A stretch of 64,000 nt of DNA. Origin: Rhodobacterales bacterium HKCCE4037 (lineage in GTDB: Bacteria > Pseudomonadota > Alphaproteobacteria > Rhodobacterales > Rhodobacteraceae). The translations under genes were made by a program, and so were the position numbers. The stretch covers positions 620,001-684,000 of the forward strand of contig WVSM01000001.1 in the NCBI GenBank assembly GCA_015689645.1, written 5' to 3'. How positions within the stretch are numbered: position 1 is the stretch's first letter; each line of letters opens with the position of its first letter. The notes under the pieces were generated by a model. That model ran no database searches. It saw only the letters and a list, made by a program, of their open reading frames with translations, and was not told where the DNA came from. This document shows, one piece after another, positions 18,890 through 26,844 of the stretch.

Positions 18890-19831
18890 ATGTCGCTTCT
18901 GAATTTCCGCAAGCTCGCCGCCACGCCCGGCCCCACCGCCCCGACAGCGGAGATGGAGGCCCTGCTCAAAGGCTATTCCATCGAGGTGATGCCGCGCACC
19001 GCCGAGAAGGTCGATGATTTCCGCGCGCTCCTGCCCGAAGGCACCCGCGTCTACATCGCCCATATCGAGGGCACGCCGATCGAGGACATGGTCGCCACCG
19101 CCGCCCGTTTGCGCGCCGAAGGCTACGATCCGATGCCGCATTTCCCCGCGCGGATCATCAAGGACGCCGCCACGCTGGAAGACTGGATCGCCCGTTACCG
19201 GGGCGAAGCCGGCATCACCCAGGCGCTGCTGCTCGCCGGTGGCGTGGCTCAGCCCCATGGCGACTTCCATTCCTCCATGCAGCTGATGGAAACCGGCCTC
19301 TTCGACCGCGCCGGCATCAAGCGCCTGCACGTCGCGGGCCACCCGGAAGGCAACCGCGACATCGACCCCGATGGCGGCGACAAGATGGTGTCGGACGCGC
19401 TGCGCTGGAAACAGCATTTCGCCAACCGCACGGACGCGCAGATGGCGCTCGCCACCCAGTTCCTGTTCGAGGCCGAGACCGCGATCAAATGGGCCGAGCG
19501 CCTGAAGGCCGAAGGCATCACCCTGCCGATCCACCTCGGCATCGCCGGTCCCGCCAAGCTGCAGACGCTCATCAAGTTCGCCATCGCCTGCGGTGTCGGC
19601 CCCTCGCTCAAGGTGCTCCAGAAGCGCGCCAAGGACGTCACCAAACTGCTCCTGCCGTTCGAGCCCGATGAGATCCTCTCCGATCTGGCCACCTACAAGG
19701 CGGCGAACCCCGACAGCCTGATCGAGAACATCCACTTCTTCCCGCTCGGCGGCATCAAGACCAATGCCAAGTGGGCCATCGCCAACGGCGGCGCCTCCGC
19801 GGTGCCCGCCAATCCCGACGCAGACATCTGA
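18890..19831 (+). CDS. Methylenetetrahydrofolate reductase (divergent MetF-like)
   Basis: Expected to reduce 5,10-methylene-THF to 5-methyl-THF with a flavin. From the ATG at 18890, preceded by GGGAG, the protein has 313 residues; an ATG at 18869 has no ribosome-binding site. The TIM-barrel pattern is visible in YSIEVMPRTAEKVDDF, VYIAHIEGTPIEDMV, ARIIKDAATLEDW, LHVAGHPEGNRDID and HLGIAGPAKLQTLIKFA. It is clearly diverged from enterobacterial MetF and resembles the MTHFR group linked to corrinoid methyltransferase genes. The next gene starts 15 nt later and would use its product. Confidence 0.85.
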   Translation: MSLLNFRKLAATPGPTAPTAEMEALLKGYSIEVMPRTAEKVDDFRALLPEGTRVYIAHIEGTPIEDMVATAARLRAEGYDPMPHFPARIIKDAATLEDWIARYRGEAGITQALLLAGGVAQPHGDFHSSMQLMETGLFDRAGIKRLHVAGHPEGNRDIDPDGGDKMVSDALRWKQHFANRTDAQMALATQFLFEAETAIKWAERLKAEGITLPIHLGIAGPAKLQTLIKFAIACGVGPSLKVLQKRAKDVTKLLLPFEPDEILSDLATYKAANPDSLIENIHFFPLGGIKTNAKWAIANGGASAVPANPDADI

Positions 19832-19846
19832 GAAAGTTACAGGCAC

Positions 19847-20917
19847 ATGACGCGCACGATCATCGAGTCGAAGACCAAGACCACCGTAATCGGCTTTGAC
19901 GAGCCGTTCTGCGTCATCGGCGAACGCATCAACCCCACCGGCCGCAAGATCCTCAACGAGGAGCTTGAACGCGGCGATTTCTCCCGCGTGGAGGCCGACG
20001 CGCTGGCCCAGGTCGCCGCGGGCGCCACGGTTCTCGACATCAACTCGGGCGCCGTCTTCTCCAACAAGATGGCCGAGGATCCGCGCTACGCCGACAACAA
20101 CTTCGTCGAACCCACGCTGATGAAGCAGCTGGTCGAGGTCGTGCAGGCCGTCACCGATTGCCCGCTCTGCATCGACTCCTCGGTCCCCGGCGCGCTGGAA
20201 AACGGCCTTGCCGCCGCCGAGGGCCGCCCGCTCCTTAACTCGGTCACCGGCGAGGAAGAGCGCCTGGAACTCGTCCTGCCGCTGGTCAAGAAATACAACG
20301 TGCCGGTCGTGGCGATCTCCAACGACGACACCGGCATCTCGGAAGACCCGGACGTGCGCTTCGCCGTGGCGAAGAAGATCGTCGAACGCGCCGCCGATTT
20401 CGGCATCCCCGCCCATGACATCGTGGTCGACCCGCTCGTGATGCCGATCGGCGCCATGGCCACCGCCGGCCACCAGGTCTTCACGCTCGTGCGCCGCCTG
20501 CGCGAGGAACTGGGCGTGAACACCACCTGCGGCGCGTCGAACATCTCCTTCGGCCTGCCGAACCGCCACGGCATCAACAACGCCTTCCTGCCCATGGCCT
20601 TCTCCGCCGGCATGACCTCCGCGATCATGAACCCCGTGGCGCTGCCCATCGGCCCAAAGGCCATCGCCGCGAAGAAAGAGGCGGTCGAGGCCGCCGGTGT
20701 CATCCTGCCTGCCGACATGGACGACGAAACCTTCGTGAAGCTCTTCGGCATGGGCTCCACCAAGCCGCGCCCCGGCAAGGAGATGGAGGCCATCCGCGCC
20801 GCCAACTTCCTGCTCAACCACGATGACGGCGGGGCCGCCTGGATCAAGTTCAACCAGGACCCCGACGCGGCCCTCGCTGGCGGACGCGCCGGTGGCCGTC
20901 GCCGTCGGCGGGCTTAA
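19847..20917 (+). CDS. Methyltetrahydrofolate:corrinoid methyltransferase (pterin-binding)
   Basis: A 356-residue TIM-barrel protein of the dihydropteroate-synthase-like pterin-binding family. Residues 23-33 read VIGERINPTGR, the hallmark of MetH pterin domains and AcsE-like methyltransferases; ATVLDINSGA, CIDSSVPGALE, LLNSVTGEEER and VVDPLVMPIG follow. It would move a methyl group between methyl-THF and a corrinoid protein. As a stand-alone module it could be the folate part of a split methionine synthase, as I recall for Roseobacter-group bacteria, or part of demethylation of a methylated amine. The C-terminus is an unusual glycine-arginine tail, GGRAGGRRRRRA, also seen in the reactivator at 22624. 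No corrinoid-binding protein gene is in the window. Confidence 0.87.
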   Translation: MTRTIIESKTKTTVIGFDEPFCVIGERINPTGRKILNEELERGDFSRVEADALAQVAAGATVLDINSGAVFSNKMAEDPRYADNNFVEPTLMKQLVEVVQAVTDCPLCIDSSVPGALENGLAAAEGRPLLNSVTGEEERLELVLPLVKKYNVPVVAISNDDTGISEDPDVRFAVAKKIVERAADFGIPAHDIVVDPLVMPIGAMATAGHQVFTLVRRLREELGVNTTCGASNISFGLPNRHGINNAFLPMAFSAGMTSAIMNPVALPIGPKAIAAKKEAVEAAGVILPADMDDETFVKLFGMGSTKPRPGKEMEAIRAANFLLNHDDGGAAWIKFNQDPDAALAGGRAGGRRRRRA

Positions 20918-20951
20918 TGGGCTATTAACTCAGATGGGACAGGCTGGAGGG

Positions 20952-21185
20952 ATGAACATCCGTCCAGCCATCCCGCTTCCGTCCGCCCCTTGGGTCGACC
21001 AGGTCTTTTCCGCGAAAACCGTCCGCTTCGGCGGCGTCGTGCGGCGCTCTGTCCGCTGGGTCGAAGCCGAAGTCGGCCGCGACGTCTTCACTGATGAAGT
21101 GCACCGAAGGGGCTGGCATCTGGCAGAATGCAACGGACAGTTCGTTGTCTTCTGCACACGACAACCGGTGCGCCTCTGGTTCTGA
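20952..21185 (+). CDS. Small conserved protein (77 aa), Rhodobacteraceae type
   Basis: Begins MNIRPAIPLPSAPWVDQVFS at an ATG right behind GGAGGG, 34 nt after the methyltransferase. The SAKTVRFGGVVRRSVRWVEAEVG core and the WHLAECNGQFVVFC end match small proteins that Rhodobacteraceae annotations often call N-(5'-phosphoribosyl)anthranilate isomerase. At 77 residues it cannot be a TrpF barrel, so that name is wrong. No catalytic motif is visible. The basic, aromatic composition could suit nucleic-acid binding, but this is a guess. Confidence 0.65.
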   Translation: MNIRPAIPLPSAPWVDQVFSAKTVRFGGVVRRSVRWVEAEVGRDVFTDEVHRRGWHLAECNGQFVVFCTRQPVRLWF

Positions 21186-21187
21186 AC

Positions 21188-21238
21188 CGAAAATTCGTAC
21201 GAATTTTCGCACCCTGCGAATTTTCGTACGAAAATTCG
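21188..21238. repeat. Paired 22-bp A/T-rich palindromes
   Basis: Two perfect 22-bp palindromes (21188-21209 and 21217-21238) centred on TTCGTACGAA and TTCGTACGAA-like cores, separated by 7 nt (CACCCTG). The half-sites of the second are those of the first with the A4 and T4 tracts exchanged. They begin 3 nt after the stop of the 77-residue gene. Similar A/T-rich hairpins occur in copies A to D of the bipartite repeat. They could act as a factor-independent terminator or as a protein-binding site. The rest of the gap to 21360 shows nothing else. Confidence 0.75.
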
Positions 21239-21359
21239 GCATCACCCTTTCAGCGGCTTGCCGTCACAGGCGCTTCAAGGTCTCCATGATCCAGATCAGT
21301 GCAGGCCAGATCGGATCGCGCTTTCCTGCCTGCTGACTTATCTTAACCATGCCTGCCCC

Positions 21360-22529
21360 ATGACACGGCCCGCCGCCCCCCTCTCCGACATCATCGTCCT
21401 CGACCGCACCCACGTTCTCGCCGGTCCCTATTGCAGCCTGACGCTCGCACAACTCGGCGCGACCATCATCAAGGTCGAACGCCCCGGCACCGGCGACGAC
21501 ACGCGCGCCTTCCCGCCCTTCGTCGATGGCGAAAGCGCCTATTTCCGGGGCCTGAACCATTCCAAGCGCTCCATCGCGCTGGACCTGAAATCCGCACCCG
21601 ACCGCGCCATCTTCGACCGTCTCCTCGCCCGCGCCGACGTGCTCCTCGAAAATGACCGCCCCGGCGTGATGGACAGGCTCGGCTACGGCTGGAACACGCT
21701 CCGGGCCACGCACCCCCGCCTCATCTACGGCGCGGTTTCGGGCTTCGGCCAGACCGGGCCGGAGGCGCTCAAACCGGCCTATGACATGGTGGTGCAGGCG
21801 CGCGGCGGCGTCATGTCGATGACCGGCGAAAAGGGGCGGGAGCCGGTGCGCGTGGGCGCCTCGGTCGGCGATATCGTGGCTGGCATGGTCCTGGCCCAGG
21901 GCATTCTCGCGGCCCTCTACGACCGCGAGCGCACCGGGCTTGGCCAGAGGGTCGACGTGGCGATGCTCGATTGCCAGCTCGCCATCCTGGAGCATGCCGT
22001 CGCCATGGTCGCCGCAGGCCTCGCGCCCCCCGGCCCCTCCGGCGCGCGGCATCCCTCCATCACGCCGTTCGAAACCTTCCATGCCGAGGACGGGCTTTTC
22101 GTCATCGCCGCCGGCAACGATGCTCTCTTCACGAAGCTCGCCCACACGCTGAACCATCCCGAATGGGCCGAGGATCCGCGCTTCGCCACCAACCCCGCCC
22201 GCTGCGAACACGCCCGCCTTCTCAAACGGATGATCGAGCTGGAGACCTTGCACCACCCCGCCGCCCGCTGGATCGCGACGTTCGAGGCCGCGGGCATCCC
22301 CACCGGCCCGATCCAGAACGTGGCCGAGGCCATGGCCGATCCGCAGATCCTCGCCCGCAACATGGTGATCGAAGTCGAGGGCCGGAACGGCGGCCCCTCC
22401 CAGAAAGCGGCGGGCAACCCGCTGAAAATGTCCCGCCTGCCCGATCCGTCGACCAGGCCCCCCGCGCCCGCCCTCGACGGCGACCGCTCGGCGATCCTCG
22501 CCTGGCTCGACGGCGCCGGCGACATATGA
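21360..22529 (+). CDS. CaiB/BaiF class III CoA-transferase
   Basis: Transfers CoA between a donor acyl-CoA and a carboxylic acid through an aspartyl-CoA thioester. The 389-residue protein begins MTRPAAPLSDIIVLDRTHVL; the conserved LAGPYCSLTLAQLGATIIKVE and the KPAYDMVVQARGGVM segment with catalytic D142 identify the family. Substrate cannot be read from sequence; this family includes formyl-, carnitine-, succinyl- and mesaconyl-type enzymes. It lies between the two corrinoid-related genes on the same strand but is set apart by the palindromes at 21188-21238, so a joint role is uncertain. The frame is open back to 21258 without a convincing start there. Confidence 0.9.
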   Translation: MTRPAAPLSDIIVLDRTHVLAGPYCSLTLAQLGATIIKVERPGTGDDTRAFPPFVDGESAYFRGLNHSKRSIALDLKSAPDRAIFDRLLARADVLLENDRPGVMDRLGYGWNTLRATHPRLIYGAVSGFGQTGPEALKPAYDMVVQARGGVMSMTGEKGREPVRVGASVGDIVAGMVLAQGILAALYDRERTGLGQRVDVAMLDCQLAILEHAVAMVAAGLAPPGPSGARHPSITPFETFHAEDGLFVIAAGNDALFTKLAHTLNHPEWAEDPRFATNPARCEHARLLKRMIELETLHHPAARWIATFEAAGIPTGPIQNVAEAMADPQILARNMVIEVEGRNGGPSQKAAGNPLKMSRLPDPSTRPPAPALDGDRSAILAWLDGAGDI

Positions 22530-22623
22530 CGCGCCTCATATCCTTCATGACGCATTTGCGCCTGTTCAGCCGCGTCCGAAACGATACATAGGCCCCGAGA
22601 CCTCACAAGCCCCGGGCGGACCC

Positions 22624-24660
22624 ATGGCCGATCAAGACCCCCTCGTCATCTTCACGCCCTCCGGCAAGCGCGGACGTTTCCCGCAAGGCACCCCGATCCT
22701 GACCGCCGCGCGCAAGCTCGGCGTTGACCTCGATTCGGTCTGCGGCGGACGCGGCATCTGCTCGAAATGCCAGATTGCGCCCTCCTACGGCGATTTCCCC
22801 AAACATGGCGTGACCGTCCGCGACGGCGCGCTTTCCGAATGGAACGAGGTCGAGGCCCGCTACGACCGCGTGCGCGGCCTCAAGGAAGGCCGGCGCCTGG
22901 GCTGCCAGGCCAAGGTCATGGGCGACATCGTGGTGGACGTGCCCCCCGAGAGCCAGGTCCACCGGCAGGTAGTCCGCAAGGCCGCCTCCGCCAAGGCGAT
23001 CACCATGGACCCGGCCACGCGCCTCGTCATGATCGACGTGGTCGAGCCCGACATGCACGAACCCTCGGGCGATTTCGAACGCGTCGCCGACGCCCTGCGT
23101 GCGCAATGGGACATCGCCCCCGTCACCGCCCCCCTTCCGGTCCTCAAGGCGCTGCAACCGGCGCTCCGCAAGGGCAAATGGCAGGTCTCCGTCGCCCTCC
23201 ACCAGCCCGCCAACAGCGAAACCCACCAGATCCTCGGCATCTGGCCCGGCCTGCACGAGGGCGGCCTCTACGGCCTTGCCGTCGACCTCGGCTCCACCAC
23301 CATCGCGGCCCACCTCTGCGACCTGACCGATGGGCGCGTCCTCGCCTCCTCCGGCCTGATGAACCCGCAGATCCGCTTCGGCGAAGACCTCATGTCCCGC
23401 GTCTCCTACGCCATGATGAACCCCGGCGGCGATGCGGAGATGACCGCCGCCGTGCAGTCCGCCCTCAACACGCTGGCCACCGAGATCGCGGCGGAGGCGC
23501 AGATCGACCCGGCCCTCATCTTCGAGACGGTCATCGTCTGCAACCCGGTGATGCACCACCTGCTCCTCGGCATCGACCCCGTCGAACTGGGCCAGGCGCC
23601 CTTCGCGCTCGCCACCTCCGGCTCCCTCACGCTCGATGCGCGCGATATTGGCCTCACCGCCATCGCCCCGACCGCTAAAAGCTACCTTCTGCCCTGCATC
23701 GCGGGCCACGTGGGGGCCGATGCCGCCGCCGTCGCCCTCGCCGAAGAACCAAACACGTCGAATGACCTGGCGCTCATCGTTGATGTCGGCACCAACGCCG
23801 AGATCCTGCTTGGCGACACGAACGGCGTCCTCGCCTGTTCCTCGCCCACCGGCCCCGCTTTCGAGGGCGCGCAGATCTCCTCCGGCCAGCGCGCCGCCCC
23901 CGGTGCCATCGAACGGATCGAGATCGACCCGGTCACCAAGGAGCCCCGCTTCCGCGTCATCGGCTCGGACCTCTGGTCCGACGATCCCGCCTTCGACACG
24001 GTCCCCACCGGCATCTGCGGCTCCGGCATCATCGAGGCCGTGGCCGAGATGCGCATGGCGGGCCTGCTCGATGCCTCCGGCCTGATCGGCTCCGCGGAGG
24101 CCACCGGCACCGCGCGCTGCGAGCCCACCGGCCGCACCCACGCCTACCTGATCCACGACGCGACCGAGCAAGGCGGCCCCCGCATCACCGTCACCCAGGG
24201 CGACATCCGCGCTATCCAGCTGGCCAAATCCGCGCTCTACGCCGGGGCCCGCCTGCTCATGGACCAGCGCGGCGTCACACGCGTGGACCGCGTCATCCTC
24301 GCCGGGGCCTTCGGGGCCCACATCTCGCCCAAACACGCCATGGTCCTCGGCATGATCCCCGACGTGCCGCTCGACCGCGTCCAGTCCGCTGGCAACGCGG
24401 CCGGCCACGGCGCCCGCATCGCGCTCTGCAACCGCGCGGCCCGCACGAAGATCGAGGACACCGTCCACAGGATCCACAAGGTCGAAACCGCCATCGAGCC
24501 GAAATTCCAGGAGCATTTCGTCAACGCCAACGCCATCCCCCACGCAACGGACCCGTTCCCGGAACTGGCGAAGATCGCGCCCCTGCCGGACGTGGCCTTC
24601 GGGGCAAGCGGCTCGGCTCCGGGCGGCGACGGCGGGCGGCGCAGGCGTCGGCGCGGCTAA
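22624..24660 (+). CDS. RamA/RACo-like ATP-dependent corrinoid reactivation protein (2Fe-2S, ASKHA)
   Basis: A 678-residue protein expected to reduce inactive Co(II) corrinoid back to Co(I) using ATP. The N-terminal plant-type ferredoxin domain has C40, C46 and C49 in SVCGGRGICSKC and C94 in RRLGCQA, enough for one 2Fe-2S cluster. The middle linker leads to a DUF4445/ASKHA ATPase domain that opens with GLAVDLGSTTIAAHL (217-231) and continues with LIVDVGTNAEILLG, GICGSGIIEAV and ILAGAFGAHISP. It ends in GGDGGRRRRRRG, an oligo-Arg tail shared with the methyltransferase at 19847. Known members reactivate corrinoid proteins in methanogens, acetogens and methyl-halide users, and a RamA-like protein supports split methionine synthase in Phaeobacter as I recall. 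Its stop overlaps the convergent ABC-F stop by 4 nt. Confidence 0.88.
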   Translation: MADQDPLVIFTPSGKRGRFPQGTPILTAARKLGVDLDSVCGGRGICSKCQIAPSYGDFPKHGVTVRDGALSEWNEVEARYDRVRGLKEGRRLGCQAKVMGDIVVDVPPESQVHRQVVRKAASAKAITMDPATRLVMIDVVEPDMHEPSGDFERVADALRAQWDIAPVTAPLPVLKALQPALRKGKWQVSVALHQPANSETHQILGIWPGLHEGGLYGLAVDLGSTTIAAHLCDLTDGRVLASSGLMNPQIRFGEDLMSRVSYAMMNPGGDAEMTAAVQSALNTLATEIAAEAQIDPALIFETVIVCNPVMHHLLLGIDPVELGQAPFALATSGSLTLDARDIGLTAIAPTAKSYLLPCIAGHVGADAAAVALAEEPNTSNDLALIVDVGTNAEILLGDTNGVLACSSPTGPAFEGAQISSGQRAAPGAIERIEIDPVTKEPRFRVIGSDLWSDDPAFDTVPTGICGSGIIEAVAEMRMAGLLDASGLIGSAEATGTARCEPTGRTHAYLIHDATEQGGPRITVTQGDIRAIQLAKSALYAGARLLMDQRGVTRVDRVILAGAFGAHISPKHAMVLGMIPDVPLDRVQSAGNAAGHGARIALCNRAARTKIEDTVHRIHKVETAIEPKFQEHFVNANAIPHATDPFPELAKIAPLPDVAFGASGSAPGGDGGRRRRRRG

Positions 24661-26231
24661 AGCTCCACCCGCCGCCCAACCCCGATCCGGCGCAAAAACG
24701 TCTCGTCGTGGCTCACCACCAGCAGCGCGCCGTCATAAGCGTTCAGCCCGGCCTCCAGCGTCTCGACAGCCACCAGATCGAGGTGGTTGTTCGGCTCGTC
24801 CAGCAGGAGCAACTGGCGCGGGCGGCTGTGGCCTAACGTGCAGGCCAGCCCGGCGCGCATCTTCTGGCCACCGCTCAGGGTGCCGATCCGCCGATGCGCG
24901 TCCTCGCCCCGGAACAGGAACCGCGCCAGAACCGCGCGCCGCGCATTCTCGCCCGCGTCCGGGTCGAGCCGTGCGAAGGCCTCGGCCACCGTCTCGTCGG
25001 GATGCAGAAGGCTCATGTGCTGGTCGATCAGCACGGCGGGAACCTGCACCGCGACCGATCCCGCCTGCGGCTGCAGCGCCCCGGCGAGGCAGGCCAGCAA
25101 GGTCGATTTCCCCGCCCCGTTCGGCCCCGAGATCGCCACCCGTTCCGGCCCCCGGATCGTCAGCGACACATCGTCGAGGAGCGGCGCTCCGCCCGGATAG
25201 CCGAACCGCAGCCCCGCCACCTTCAACACGTCCCGCCCGGCGGCCAGCCCCGAGGGCGGAACGTCCATCGCCAGCGGCTCCAGCACCTCCAGCGCCGCGC
25301 GGGCCTCCTCCAGCGCCGCGCCCGCTTCCTCCGCCTGTCGGTCGCGCAAGCGGGCCGCCGCACCGCCCGAGCTCTCGCTGCGCTCCTTAGCCTTGTCCAT
25401 CAGCATCTTCGACTGGCTGCCAGAGGCGCGCATCTGCCGCCCCTGCCGGTCGGTCCGCGCCTTGCGCTCCGCCGCTGCCTGCGCGCGGGCCTGTGTCTCG
25501 GCGACACCCCGCTCGGCCTTCGCAAGCCCCTGCTCCGCCGCCGCAAGCTCAGCATCCTTCGCCGCGCGGTAGGCGCTGTAGTTTCCGCCATAGGTCTTCG
25601 CGCCGAGGCTCGTCAGTTCGACGATCGCGTCCATGCCCTCCAGCAACGTCCGGTCGTGGCTGGCAATCACCGCGCAGCCCTTCCACCCTTGCAAAGCCTC
25701 CATCACGAACGCGCGCCCCTCGCGGTCGAGATGGTTCGTCGGCTCGTCCAGAAGCAGCGCATCGGGCGCATCGAACATCAGCGCCGCCAGCCGCGCCCGC
25801 GTCCTCTGTCCGCCGGACAGGCGTTCCAGCGGCGTCTCCGCTGGCAAATCCAGGCCAAGCCCCGCCAGAGCCGCTTCGATCCGCGCCTCAAGAGTCCAGT
25901 CCGCCTCGGCAAGCTCCTCCACGGTCGCCTCGCCCCGCGCGGCGCGCTCTAGAAGTGCCACTTGCCCCGCCACGCCGAACAAGTCGGCAATCGTCACCGC
26001 GCCGGTGAGGTCCGCCGATTGGTGCAGGATACCGACCGAAGTCGCCCCGCTGATCGTGCCGGAAACCAGGGTCAGCTCTCCCGCGATCAGGCGCAATAAC
26101 GTGGATTTCCCGGTCCCGTTGCGGCCCACAAGGCCGGTGCGGACAGTGCCGAACGTGACGCTCAGGTCATCGAACAGGGGATAGTTGTCGGGGGTATGCC
26201 AGCTCAGGCTGGCGACGGAAATGGACGGCAT
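24657..26231 (-). CDS. ABC-F family ATPase
   Basis: A soluble protein of 524 residues with two ABC domains and no membrane part. Walker A motifs are GRNGTGKST (36-44) and GPNGAGKST in the second domain; signatures are LSGGQRTR and LSGGQKMR; Walker B ends are LLLDEPTNHLD and LLLDEPNNHLD. The charged linker (about 240-310, Ala/Arg/Glu-rich) is the P-site tRNA-interaction region of ABC-F proteins. ABC-F factors act on the ribosome in translation quality control or antibiotic protection. Several paralogues exist in most bacteria, and I cannot assign Uup, EttA or YheS. It ends tail to tail with the corrinoid reactivator, sharing the bases CTAA. Confidence 0.9.
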   Translation of the reverse strand: MPSISVASLSWHTPDNYPLFDDLSVTFGTVRTGLVGRNGTGKSTLLRLIAGELTLVSGTISGATSVGILHQSADLTGAVTIADLFGVAGQVALLERAARGEATVEELAEADWTLEARIEAALAGLGLDLPAETPLERLSGGQRTRARLAALMFDAPDALLLDEPTNHLDREGRAFVMEALQGWKGCAVIASHDRTLLEGMDAIVELTSLGAKTYGGNYSAYRAAKDAELAAAEQGLAKAERGVAETQARAQAAAERKARTDRQGRQMRASGSQSKMLMDKAKERSESSGGAAARLRDRQAEEAGAALEEARAALEVLEPLAMDVPPSGLAAGRDVLKVAGLRFGYPGGAPLLDDVSLTIRGPERVAISGPNGAGKSTLLACLAGALQPQAGSVAVQVPAVLIDQHMSLLHPDETVAEAFARLDPDAGENARRAVLARFLFRGEDAHRRIGTLSGGQKMRAGLACTLGHSRPRQLLLLDEPNNHLDLVAVETLEAGLNAYDGALLVVSHDETFLRRIGVGRRVEL

Positions 26232-26354
26232 GGGGCACGCTCGCGAAACAGGAAAACCGGGAGGGGTTCAGGCTGTGCGTGCGAAATCCATTGTCGTCGG
26301 TCCTTTTCGAGTGCTGCGCCTCACCTAGTCCAGCGCGCCCGCGAAATCAACCAC

Positions 26355-26479
26355 GTAGGGTGGGTGAAACCCACCATCACCCGCCCGCAACCCGCGCCTC
26401 AGACCCTTAAACTTACCTTAATAAGAACCACCTTCCCAAGCCTTTTCAATGACTTGACCCATTTGTGCAAGCTTGCACA
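26355..26479 (+). repeat. Composite repeat with TGTGCAAGCTTGCACA palindrome, copy 1
   Basis: In order: CGTAGGGTGGG hairpin (GGTGGGT-GAA-ACCCACC, 26359-26375), an ACCCTTAA block, AGCCTTTTCAAT, and the 16-bp palindrome TGTGCAAGCTTGCACA (26464-26479). The same order and orientation relative to the downstream gene occurs upstream of cimA (41076-41219, read on the minus strand). Here the element ends 57 nt before tRNA-Gly. The 613-nt gap 26232-26844 otherwise holds only the tRNA and its likely promoter; I see nothing in 26232-26354 or 26611-26844. Confidence 0.65.
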
Positions 26480-26495
26480 CCCATCCAAACCCCGC

Positions 26496-26524
26496 TTGAC
26501 GCCCCCGCGGCCCGGGCGTATCCA
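26496..26524 (+). promoter_or_regulatory. Probable sigma70 promoter of tRNA-Gly
   Basis: TTGACG (26496-26501) and TATCCA (26519-26524) are separated by 17 nt, and the tRNA begins 12 nt after the second element. The spacing is ideal and the -35 is strong, but the -10 is a weak match. Confidence 0.45.
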
Positions 26525-26536
26525 CTCCTTCGAGCG

Positions 26537-26610
26537 GCGGGTATGGTGAAAAGGTATCACGAAAGCTTCCCAAGCTTCAGTTACGGGTTCGATTCCCGTT
26601 ACCCGCTCCA
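26537..26610 (+). tRNA. tRNA-Gly (anticodon CCC)
   Basis: 74 nt including an encoded CCA. The acceptor stem pairs GCGGGTA with TACCCGC, the D arm is GTGA...TCAC, the anticodon loop is TTCCCAA (anticodon CCC) and the T arm is ACGGG-TTCGATT-CCCGT. The outermost anticodon-stem pair is an A-C mismatch. It decodes GGG. The antisense protein-like frame across this tRNA, with a VTGIEPVTEAWEAF segment, is a well-known artefact of annotating over this tRNA. Confidence 0.93.
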
Positions 26611-26844
26611 GCCATTTCCAAACATCCCTCAGCTTATCGACGCGCAAGATGCGCCCCCAGAGGCACGGGATACGTGCCGGTGTTCCTCACTTCGAGAAGC
26701 AAGTCGGATCCGCTATCCTGAGGGCCGACGCGCGGCGTCCGTCCGATCCCGGGACGTCCGTGCGCCGAAAGTGGCATTCCCCATTGCCGCGCCCAAGACA
26801 CGATTTTTCTAAAGCCATTAACCCAAGGACAGAAAGTCTGCCCC

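Noticed and set aside
18368-20821. Minus-strand frame of about 800 codons antisense to the C1 genes
   Set aside because: The plus strand carries MetF-like and pterin-binding motifs with ribosome-binding sites; the antisense product is low-complexity Gly/Asp/Arg.
26399-26647. Minus-strand small protein containing VTGIEPVTEAWEAF
   Set aside because: The frame is the antisense of tRNA-Gly plus the composite repeat, a known annotation artefact.
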